Source: Gemmatimonadota bacterium (GTDB taxonomy: Bacteria; Gemmatimonadota; Gemmatimonadetes; Gemmatimonadales; Gemmatimonadaceae). From it: a stretch of 5,464 nucleotides of DNA. Shown piece after piece: positions 1 to 5,464 of this stretch. Where the stretch lies: positions 1 through 5,464 of the forward strand of contig PLMM01000057.1 in the NCBI GenBank assembly GCA_003142495.1. Reading direction: 5' to 3'. The notes beneath the pieces were generated by a model. It had not been told where the DNA came from, made no database searches, and worked only from the letters and a program-made list of their open reading frames with translations. Position numbers and translations under genes: made by a program. Each line of letters opens with the position of its first letter. Within the stretch, counting starts at the first letter, position 1.

Positions 1-1035
1 ACGGCGATCGATCCGCGCAGCCGCCCCGCGCTCATCATGCTCGGCGATGCCTACGCGCTGAAGAACGACCTCAACCACGCCGTCGAAGCGTGGACGAAGT
101 TGATCGCGGCGTATCCGAAGGACGTCCAGCTCGTGTCGACCGTCGTCAACAAGATCGGACAGAGTGGCCAGGCCGCTGCTGCGAAGCCGATCATCGTCGC
201 CGCCGTCGACTCGAACCCCGGCGATCCCGACCTCGTGCACCTCAAGTGGCTGATTCTGCTCGCCACGAAGGACTGCGCCGAGGCGACGGCCGCGGGTGAG
301 CTGATGGTCAAGACCGACACGGCCTCTGCCGACTCGACCTTCTTCCTTCGTCAGGCGGCGTGCTATGCGTCGGCGAACGATCCGCAGAAGGCATCTGCGA
401 CCGCGGCCCTGGGTGTCGCGAAGTTCAAGAACAACGCGGCGCTTTGGTCGCTCTACGCGCAGACGCTCCGCCTCGCGGGACAGCTGCCCCAGTCGCTCGC
501 CGCCGCACAGACCGCGGTCAAGCTCGATCCGAAGACGGAGCATGGCTACCTGCGCATCGCCCAGGCGCAGATCGATCTGAATCAGCCGGACAGCGCCGTT
601 GCAACGCTCAAACAGGCCGTGGCTGCCGGCGAGGACAAAGCAACCGTCGGGCAATTCCTGCTGGTGCTCGGCAACCAGGCCTATAAGAAAGCAACTGCGC
701 TGGTGATCACGACCCCCGACAGCCTGGCGGTTCGTCGCGACGCCTTCCAGCAGGCGATTCTGATTCTCGCGGCCTCGGACAGCATCTCGCCGAGTCCTGC
801 GGCGAAGTTCGTGCTGGGCGTGTCGGCATTCAAAGTCGGCGACGCGGCTGTTCGCGACAATCAGGCGAAGAAGACGTGCGATCTGGCGAAGCTCGCCGAG
901 TCCTCCTTCCTGACGGCGCAGATCAACATCGCTGCCGGCGGATCGATCGATCCGAAAACAGCCGGGCAGCTGCTCGGCGCACTCCAGCAGTACGCGCCGG
1001 CGGTGTCGGGGCAGGTCAAGAAGTTCTGCAAATAG
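1..1035 (+). CDS. Tetratricopeptide-repeat (TPR) protein, 5'-truncated by the window edge
   Basis: The reading frame is open from the first base and ends at TAG 1033-1035, so 344 C-terminal residues are visible and the true start lies upstream; the ATG at 37 falls inside a TPR helix and is probably not the start. Two units are clear TPRs: about nt 433-537 (NAALWSLYAQTLRLAGQLPQ onward, ending KLDPK) and about nt 538-639 (HGYLRIAQAQIDLNQPDSA onward). The first 38 residues look like another unit (LGDAYALKNDLNHAVEAW), and the stretch between holds degenerate helical repeats. The last 110 or so residues are not clearly TPR and carry two cysteines (KKTCDLAKLAESSF and the terminal KKFCK). TPR arrays are protein-protein scaffolds and this one shows no catalytic motif, so the function is unknown. 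Any signal peptide would be upstream of the window. A strong terminator follows, so it is probably transcribed separately from the division genes. The TPR class is secure; the specific role is not. Confidence 0.9.
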   Translation, partial: TAIDPRSRPALIMLGDAYALKNDLNHAVEAWTKLIAAYPKDVQLVSTVVNKIGQSGQAAAAKPIIVAAVDSNPGDPDLVHLKWLILLATKDCAEATAAGELMVKTDTASADSTFFLRQAACYASANDPQKASATAALGVAKFKNNAALWSLYAQTLRLAGQLPQSLAAAQTAVKLDPKTEHGYLRIAQAQIDLNQPDSAVATLKQAVAAGEDKATVGQFLLVLGNQAYKKATALVITTPDSLAVRRDAFQQAILILAASDSISPSPAAKFVLGVSAFKVGDAAVRDNQAKKTCDLAKLAESSFLTAQINIAAGGSIDPKTAGQLLGALQQYAPAVSGQVKKFCK

Positions 1036-1059
1036 AGCCAACTCGCTGGACGTCTCACT

Positions 1060-1095
1060 CGAAGGGCTCGCCGGTGGCGAGCCCTTCGTTGTTTT
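1060..1095 (+). terminator. Rho-independent terminator after the TPR gene
   Basis: A perfect 13-bp inverted repeat (CGAAGGGCTCGCC at 1060-1072 and GGCGAGCCCTTCG at 1076-1088) encloses a 3-nt GGT loop and is followed at once by TTGTTTT (1089-1095). It lies 24 nt after the TPR stop codon. The other side of the stem has no T-tract on the minus strand, so it is a one-way terminator for + strand transcription. It separates the TPR gene from the division cluster. Confidence 0.9.
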
Positions 1096-1132
1096 ACGCC
1101 GCGTGCACTGAGCGCCAGCGCTCGCCGGATGG

Positions 1133-1145
1133 TAAAATCCCTCCA
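1133..1145 (+). promoter_or_regulatory. Candidate -10 box of a leaderless promoter for rsmH
   Basis: TAAAAT at 1133-1138 matches the sigma-70-type -10 consensus at five of six positions and stands out in a very GC-rich setting. Six bases separate it from the rsmH ATG at 1145, so the usual -10 to +1 distance puts the transcription start at or next to the A of the start codon. No Shine-Dalgarno sequence lies between the box and the ATG (CCCTCC only), which fits a leaderless mRNA. No good -35 is visible: the 17-nt-spaced hexamer is GAGCGC, and CTGAGC at 1108-1113 matches TTGACA at only three positions with a 19-nt spacer. This is inference from spacing, with no experimental support. Confidence 0.55.
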
Positions 1146-2077
1146 TGATTTCGCTCGCGCCTGACGCGTACCACATCCCCGTGCTGGCCGCCGAAGTGGC
1201 GGCGCTGCTCGCGGGTGCGCAGTCGGTGCTGGACGGCACGCTCGGCGGCGGCGGTCACTCGCATTTGCTGCTCACGCAGGGCGCGAGTGTGGCCGCGATC
1301 GATCGCGATCCGCGCGCGATTGCCGAGGCGCGCGTTCAGCTCGCGGACTACGAGCGCTCGGGAAAATTCCGCCCCTTCCTCGGCAACTTCTCCGAGGTGG
1401 ATGCGATCGAGGAGCTGTGCGGCGAGAAGTTCGACGGCGTCCTCCTCGACCTCGGCGTGTCGTCGCACCAGTTCGACGATCAGACGCGCGGCTTCTCCTT
1501 TCGCGAAGGCGCACCCCTCGACATGAGAATGGGAAGCGACGCGAAGCAGAGCGCGGCGGAGCTGCTCAACGAGGCGCCGGATCAGCAGCTCATGCAGCTC
1601 TTTCGCGAGTATGCCGATGAGCGCAAGGCGCCGCGCCTTGCGCGAGAGATCGTCAAGCGCCGCGCGACGGTGCCGTTCGCAACGAGCGATCATCTCGTGA
1701 ACGCGATTCGTGGCGCACTTGGACCGCGCAGCGGGCCTGGCGACTTCGCGCGAATCTTTCAGGCGATTCGCATCGAGGTGAACGACGAGCTCGGAGCACT
1801 CGAGCGCGCGCTCCCCGCGCTGCGCGATCGGCTCACGCCGGGCGGCGCCCTCGTCGTGATCGCGTATCACTCGGGGGAGGATCGTGTCGTGAAGCACGCG
1901 TTCCGCGACTGGAGCAACCCGTGCACATGCCCGCCGCGCCAACCGCTCTGCATCTGCGGCGCCGTGTCGCTCGGCGAGAGCGTGCATCGGAAGGCGGTTA
2001 CCGCGAGCGAGCGCGAGCTCGCGACGAATCCGCGCTCGCGCAGCGCGCGGCTCCGGGCGTGGCGGCGCGCCGCGTAG
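1145..2077 (+). CDS. rsmH: 16S rRNA (cytosine(1402)-N(4))-methyltransferase RsmH (MraW)
   Basis: This AdoMet-dependent enzyme N4-methylates C1402 in the decoding centre of 16S rRNA and acts in the cytoplasm on the small subunit. The 310-residue length is normal for the family. The family N-terminus YHIPVLAAEV (9-18) supports the ATG at 1145. Next come the AdoMet-binding loop DGTLGGGGHS (30-39), the acidic AIDRD (51-55), GNFSEVD (80-86), LLDLGVSSHQFDDQTRGFSF (100-119), PLDMRMG (124-130), FQAIRIEVNDELGALE (205-220), LTPGG (230-234), YHSGEDRVVK (241-250) and NPRSRSARLR (295-304). Two deviations are visible: the common FHSLEDR motif reads YHSGEDR, and PLDMRMD ends in G. A cysteine cluster CTC-x6-CIC (260-271) could bind metal. 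The gene opens the dcw cluster after a terminator, and its 3' end overlaps ftsL. Identity is very secure. Confidence 0.97.
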   Translation: MISLAPDAYHIPVLAAEVAALLAGAQSVLDGTLGGGGHSHLLLTQGASVAAIDRDPRAIAEARVQLADYERSGKFRPFLGNFSEVDAIEELCGEKFDGVLLDLGVSSHQFDDQTRGFSFREGAPLDMRMGSDAKQSAAELLNEAPDQQLMQLFREYADERKAPRLAREIVKRRATVPFATSDHLVNAIRGALGPRSGPGDFARIFQAIRIEVNDELGALERALPALRDRLTPGGALVVIAYHSGEDRVVKHAFRDWSNPCTCPPRQPLCICGAVSLGESVHRKAVTASERELATNPRSRSARLRAWRRAA

Positions 2078-2379
2078 CGTCACGCGGGCGCGGACGCGCC
2101 TGGGTGGCGCTCGCTCTCCTCGGCTTCGTGCTCGTTGGCGCCGGGGTGATCTGGCGGCGCGCGGAGGGGCACGCGCAGGCGAAGGCGCTGCTCGCGCTCG
2201 AGCAGCAACGGCTGCAGCTTCAGTCGCAGCGCGCGCAGCTGCGCAGCGACATACGTGATCTCGTGAGCCGCAGCTCGCTGGCCGCGGTGGTGGAGAAGCG
2301 TCTCGACATGCACGTGCCGAACGACACGCAGCTCGTCATCCTCACGCGACCGCGGGCGGCTGCGGTCACCACGCCCTAG
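2059..2379 (+). CDS. ftsL: Cell division protein FtsL-like, small bitopic membrane protein
   Basis: The 106-residue product has the FtsL layout: a short basic cytoplasmic tail (about 1-14, rich in Arg), one transmembrane helix (about 15-32, WVALALLGFVLVGAGVIW), a Gln/Leu/Arg-rich predicted coiled coil (about 40-70), and the tail SRSSLAAVVEKRLDMHVPND, which resembles the FtsL/DivIC hallmark of a short helix, 'LGM..P' and a final strand. FtsL works with FtsB/DivIC and FtsQ/DivIB to recruit and activate FtsW-FtsI at the septum. Sequence conservation in this family is low, so the call rests on topology and on position between rsmH and ftsI. I chose GTG 2059, which overlaps rsmH by 19 nt. The only earlier in-frame starts near here, GTG 1921 and ATG 1927, would overlap rsmH by about 150 nt and add an Arg/Ala-rich stretch typical of a shadow frame. 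No clear ribosome-binding site precedes 2059, so translation is probably coupled to rsmH. The stop abuts the ftsI ATG. Confidence 0.82.
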   Translation: MAARRVASRGRGRAWVALALLGFVLVGAGVIWRRAEGHAQAKALLALEQQRLQLQSQRAQLRSDIRDLVSRSSLAAVVEKRLDMHVPNDTQLVILTRPRAAAVTTP

Positions 2380-4326
2380 ATGAAGCGCCCGAGTCGCCTG
2401 CAGCTCGTGCACGGATCGCTCGCGCTCTTCGCGCTCGCGCTGATCCTGCGCTCGGCGCAGGTGCAGCTCTGGCAGGCGGACATCTGGCGGCACAAGGCGC
2501 AGCGGCAGCAGTTCGCCGCCGCCGATGTGCCGGCGCCGCGCGGAGACATCTTCGATGTCGGCGAGGTCCCGATCGCGCAGAGCCGCCCGACCGTGCGGCT
2601 GCGCGTGGCGCCGAAGGAGCTCAAGGATCGCGCGATCACCGCGCGCGCGCTCGCGAAGCTCGGTGTGCCGCGCGAGTGGGTGTCGCGCGCGACCGACCAG
2701 CATCGCGCGTGGGTGGTGATCCCGGGCGCGTACCAGCCGGGCGATGCGGCGGCGGTGACGCACATGCGCGGGGTGTACGCCGACGCTGGAATGGAGCGCG
2801 TCTACACGCAGCGCGAGGCGATGCGGCGGCTGGTGGGAGTGGTCGACGCGCGCGGCGTCGCCGTGGATGGGCTCGAGCTCACGCTCGACTCGCTGCTGCG
2901 CGGGGAGGAGCGCGTCGCGCGCCTCGCACGCGACTCCCGCGGCGCTCGCATCGATGCGCCCGACGATGACGCGCCCGAGGCCGGCGACGCGGTGGTGCTC
3001 ACGATCAATCAGTCGCTCCAGGAGATCTCCGAGCGTGCGCTCGCCGATGCGCTCGTGGGCACCGGGGCCGATGGCGGCGACATCGTCATCATCGATCCGC
3101 ACGACGGCGAGATCCGCGCGATGGCGAGTCGGCGCACGGATCCGCGCTCGTCGGGGAGCCCCGCCGTGAGCGAGCCGTTCGAGCCCGGCTCGACGCTGAA
3201 GCCGCTGCTCGTTTCTCGACTGCTGCAGCTCAAGCGCGCAACGCCCGACGAGATCATGAACACCGAAAATGGCACCTACCTGCTCGACGGCCGCACGATC
3301 ACCGACGACCACAGGAAGCCGGAGATGTCGCTGGCCGATGTCATCCGTTATTCGAGCAACATCGGCATCGTCAAATTCACCTCACGCTTCTCGACGCGCG
3401 AGAAGTACGACGCCCTGCGCGACTTCGGCTTCGGCATGCCCACCGGCCTCCCGTATCCGGCCGAGGCGGCGGGCACGCTGCGGCTTCCGAAGGAGTGGTC
3501 GAATATGTCGCCGGCATCGCTGGCGATGGGCTACGAGATTGCCGTGACCCCGCTGCAGCTTGCGGCCGCGTACGTGCCGATCGCGAACGGCGGGCTGCTC
3601 CTCGAGCCGGCGCTCATCCGCGAGATTCGCGCACCGGACGGCAAGGTGCGCTATCATCATGAGCCGCGCGTGCTACGCCGCGTGATGGATCCGGATGTCG
3701 CGGCCGAAGTGCGAAAGATGCTGGTCGGTGTCGTCACCGGTGGAACGAGCACGGAAGCGGCGATGCGCAACTTTGATGTGGGAGGAAAGAGTGGCACGTC
3801 GCGACGGACGGTCGGCAAACACGGATATGGCGCGGGCGCATACACCGCGTCCTTCGTCTCGCTCTTTCCGGCCGAGGCGCCGCAGTACGTGATCCTCGTG
3901 AAACTCAACAACCCCAAGGGCGACATCTACGGTGGAAAGACGGCCGCACCGGTGTCGAAGATCGTGCTGCAGGCGGCGCTCGCGGCGCGCGACGCCTCGC
4001 TCGATCGCGGCTCACTGGCCTCGGCGCGCGACACGCTCGCGCCCGTTGCGGACAGCGTCGCGCATCCGGCAATTGCCGACGATGACGACACGCTCCCTCC
4101 CGCCGTGCTCGACGTGGCTCGCGCGCGTCGCGCGCCCACGGTTGCCGCCGCGCCGCGCGCGATCCCCGATGTGCAGGGGCTCTCCGTACGCGAGGCGGCG
4201 TTCGCGCTGCATCGCGCGGGCTTCAACGTGCAGCTCGATGGCTACGGCTCCGCGCGCGCGACCGTGCCGGGCGCGGGATCGATCGCGCAAAGCGGAAGCA
4301 TCGTGCGAGTGAGCGCCACGCAATGA
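2380..4326 (+). CDS. ftsI: Septal peptidoglycan D,D-transpeptidase FtsI (class B PBP, PBP3-like) with C-terminal PASTA domain
   Basis: This 648-residue class B penicillin-binding protein crosslinks septal peptidoglycan in the periplasm, in partnership with FtsW. It has a short cytoplasmic tail and one membrane anchor (about 9-30, including GSLALFALALILRSA). The PBP dimerisation/pedestal domain (about 50-200) follows, starting PAPRGDIFD. The transpeptidase domain (about 230-535) has all three active-site motifs: STLK (nucleophile Ser271, Lys274), SSN (Ser325-Asn327) and KSGT (470-473). An Ala/Asp-rich linker (about 536-594) leads to one PASTA-like domain (about 595-648, starting IPDVQGLSVREAAFALHRAG). 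The pedestal motif usually written RGxIxDRxGxxLA reads RGDIFDVGEVPIA, losing the Arg and Gly. ATG 2380 directly follows the ftsL TAG (TAGATG) and has no Shine-Dalgarno sequence, which points to translational coupling. The last four bases, ATGA, include the murE start. The sporulation paralogue SpoVD is an alternative PASTA-bearing class B PBP, but nothing here points to sporulation. Confidence 0.95.
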   Translation: MKRPSRLQLVHGSLALFALALILRSAQVQLWQADIWRHKAQRQQFAAADVPAPRGDIFDVGEVPIAQSRPTVRLRVAPKELKDRAITARALAKLGVPREWVSRATDQHRAWVVIPGAYQPGDAAAVTHMRGVYADAGMERVYTQREAMRRLVGVVDARGVAVDGLELTLDSLLRGEERVARLARDSRGARIDAPDDDAPEAGDAVVLTINQSLQEISERALADALVGTGADGGDIVIIDPHDGEIRAMASRRTDPRSSGSPAVSEPFEPGSTLKPLLVSRLLQLKRATPDEIMNTENGTYLLDGRTITDDHRKPEMSLADVIRYSSNIGIVKFTSRFSTREKYDALRDFGFGMPTGLPYPAEAAGTLRLPKEWSNMSPASLAMGYEIAVTPLQLAAAYVPIANGGLLLEPALIREIRAPDGKVRYHHEPRVLRRVMDPDVAAEVRKMLVGVVTGGTSTEAAMRNFDVGGKSGTSRRTVGKHGYGAGAYTASFVSLFPAEAPQYVILVKLNNPKGDIYGGKTAAPVSKIVLQAALAARDASLDRGSLASARDTLAPVADSVAHPAIADDDDTLPPAVLDVARARRAPTVAAAPRAIPDVQGLSVREAAFALHRAGFNVQLDGYGSARATVPGAGSIAQSGSIVRVSATQ

Positions 4327-5464
4327 CGCCGATTTCGCTCGAGCGCATTGTGGCGGCGCTGAAGCACGCCGGCCTCCTCGTCGAGGTCACCGGCACGCTT
4401 CCAGAGAACGTCGCAGCCGTCACGGACGACAGCCGGCAGGTCGCCGCGAACGGCCTCTTCATCGCGGTGCACGGCTCGGCGCGCGACGGCCACGAGTTTC
4501 TGCCGCAGGTCGAGGCGGCGGGCGCGGTGGCGGCGATCGTCGAGGATGCGGGGCGCACGAGCCTTCCCTCGATCGTCGTGCGCGAGGGGCGCCGCGCCGC
4601 GGCAATCGCGGCGGCGGCGGCCTTCGACGATCCCGCGAAGCAGTTGCGACTCGTGGCGGTCACCGGGACGAATGGCAAGACCACCGTCGTCGGCATTCTT
4701 CGCCATCTCCTCGATAAGCCCGACTCGCGCAGCGCATCGATCGGCACGCTCGGCATCCTGCTCGGCAGCGAGGGCGTTCCCGTGGCCGGCGGCGCATCAC
4801 TCACCACGCCGGGGCCCGTCGAGCTGCAGCGCGCGCTGCGGGCGTTGGTTGACCGCGGCGTGCGTACCGTGGCGATGGAGCTCTCGTCCCACAGCCTCGA
4901 TCAGCGGCGCGCCGAGACGCTCGTGTTCGAGGCGGGAGTGTTCACGAATCTCACGCGCGACCATCTCGACTACCACGAGACGATGGAGGCGTATCTGCTG
5001 GCCAAGTCGCGGCTCATCGCGCAGCTCGGCTCGCGCGGCGCGGCGGTGGTCAATCTCGACGTCAAGGTGTGGGAGAGCCTGCCGCAGGCGGGTGAGCTCA
5101 TCACCTACGGGCGCAACACCGACGCAATGGTTCGCGCGGAGTCTGTGCTCTTTCATCCGCGCGGCAGCGAGTGGTTGCTCGTGGCCGACAATCAGCGTCA
5201 TGCGCTGCAGCTCCCGCTGGTCGGCGACTTCAACGTAAGCAACGCGCTCGGCGCCGCCGGCGCGGCATGGCATCTCGGGATGACGCTCTCCGCGATCGCC
5301 GCGCGGCTGCGTACGGTGCCGCAGGTGGCGGGGCGCCTCGAGGTGATTCACGAGCGCCCAACGGTGCTCCGCGACTACGCGCACACGCCCGATGCGCTCG
5401 AGCGCTCGCTGGCGGCGGTGCGTCCGTTCGCGCGCAAGAAGCTCATCGTCATCTTCGGCGCGGG
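4323..5464 (+). CDS. murE: UDP-N-acetylmuramoyl-L-alanyl-D-glutamate ligase MurE, 3'-truncated by the window edge
   Basis: MurE is the cytoplasmic, ATP-dependent ligase that adds the third stem-peptide residue to UDP-MurNAc-L-Ala-D-Glu. The frame starts at ATG 4323, overlapping the ftsI stop as ATGA, and stays open to the window end; 380 complete codons are visible out of a usual length near 490-500. The N-terminal domain carries TDDSRQVAANGLFIAVHG (34-51). The ATP-binding P-loop is VTGTNGKTT (113-121). Family motifs follow in order: LTTPGP (160-165), MELSSHSLDQRR (185-196), FTNLTRDHLDYH (207-218), the AKSR segment whose Lys228 matches the usually carbamylated lysine, GDFNVSNALGA (301-311), GRLE (337-340) and DYAHTPDALE (351-360). 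The window ends in the IFGAGG motif. The C-terminal motif that distinguishes meso-diaminopimelate from lysine enzymes (DNPR in the diaminopimelate type) lies beyond the edge, so the amino acid added cannot be read. The gene is probably part of the same transcript as ftsI. Confidence 0.96.
   Translation, partial: MTPISLERIVAALKHAGLLVEVTGTLPENVAAVTDDSRQVAANGLFIAVHGSARDGHEFLPQVEAAGAVAAIVEDAGRTSLPSIVVREGRRAAAIAAAAAFDDPAKQLRLVAVTGTNGKTTVVGILRHLLDKPDSRSASIGTLGILLGSEGVPVAGGASLTTPGPVELQRALRALVDRGVRTVAMELSSHSLDQRRAETLVFEAGVFTNLTRDHLDYHETMEAYLLAKSRLIAQLGSRGAAVVNLDVKVWESLPQAGELITYGRNTDAMVRAESVLFHPRGSEWLLVADNQRHALQLPLVGDFNVSNALGAAGAAWHLGMTLSAIAARLRTVPQVAGRLEVIHERPTVLRDYAHTPDALERSLAAVRPFARKKLIVIFGA

Noticed and set aside
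939..954. 16-bp perfect palindrome CGGATCGATCGATCCG
   Set aside because: It lies within the TPR coding sequence and spells ordinary Gly-Ser-Ile-Asp-Pro codons; GATC/CGAT-type palindromes arise easily in such GC-rich genes. No second copy near a regulatory region.
1110..1123. Small hairpin GAGCGC-CA-GCGCTC upstream of rsmH
   Set aside because: The arms are only 5-6 bp with a tiny loop and no T-tract. It lies upstream of the candidate -10 box, so it would not be in the rsmH mRNA. Probably chance.
1067..1132. Near-repeat GCTCGCCGGTGG (1067) and GCTCGCCGGATGG (1120)
   Set aside because: The first copy is part of the terminator stem-loop and the second is a single imperfect echo. Two short GC-rich matches are not enough to call an operator pair.
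1294..1307. 14-bp perfect palindrome CGCGATCGATCGCG
   Set aside because: It encodes part of the conserved Ala-Ile-Asp-Arg-Asp motif of RsmH, so protein constraint explains it.
1094..2083. Long minus-strand open frame (329 codons) opposite rsmH
   Set aside because: The protein is Arg/Ala/Glu-rich with no recognisable motif and lies exactly antisense to a fully conserved rsmH. High-GC codon usage on one strand commonly leaves such frames open.
2080..3312. Long minus-strand open frame (410 codons) opposite ftsL and ftsI
   Set aside because: Arg/His/Leu-rich low-complexity product, antisense to secure genes; a GC-driven shadow frame.
4223..5384. Minus- and plus-strand open frames overlapping murE in other frames
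   Set aside because: The murE frame from 4323 carries every expected ligase motif. The other frames give Arg/Ser/Ala-rich sequence without domains.

Overview
This GC-rich window holds the 3' part of a TPR-repeat protein gene, then the start of a division and cell wall (dcw) cluster. All genes are on the + strand, in the order rsmH - ftsL - ftsI - murE. The host is a bacterium that makes peptidoglycan. High GC, a PASTA-tailed FtsI, an RsmH with the YHSGEDR variant motif and a CxC...CxC cysteine cluster, and a TPR protein ending in a Cys-containing 'AQINIAAGG...' tail all remind me of Gemmatimonadota. That placement comes from memory of related proteins, not from a search, so it is tentative. 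Myxococcota or another high-GC phylum is possible.

Layout: 1-1035 is the C-terminal 344 residues of a TPR protein, open at the left edge. 1036-1144 is the only real intergenic gap. It contains a strong rho-independent terminator (1060-1095), then a TAAAAT -10-like box (1133-1138) placed so that transcription would start at or next to the rsmH ATG, which suggests a leaderless mRNA. From 1145 the genes are tightly packed: ftsL overlaps rsmH, ftsL stops directly against the ftsI start (TAGATG), and ftsI overlaps murE by ATGA. murE runs off the right edge at about residue 380, before its amino-acid specificity motif. No mraZ lies immediately before rsmH.

The cluster works as one unit. RsmH methylates 16S rRNA. 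FtsL is a small membrane scaffold of the divisome. FtsI is the septal transpeptidase that crosslinks peptidoglycan. MurE adds the third stem-peptide residue to the cytoplasmic precursor that FtsI eventually uses.

This is largely a conserved housekeeping region. I found no hidden new system, no mobile element, no CRISPR array and no RNA gene. The points worth a second look are the putative leaderless promoter, the lack of Shine-Dalgarno sequences at the junctions, the non-canonical motifs in FtsI and RsmH, and the uncertain ftsL start.
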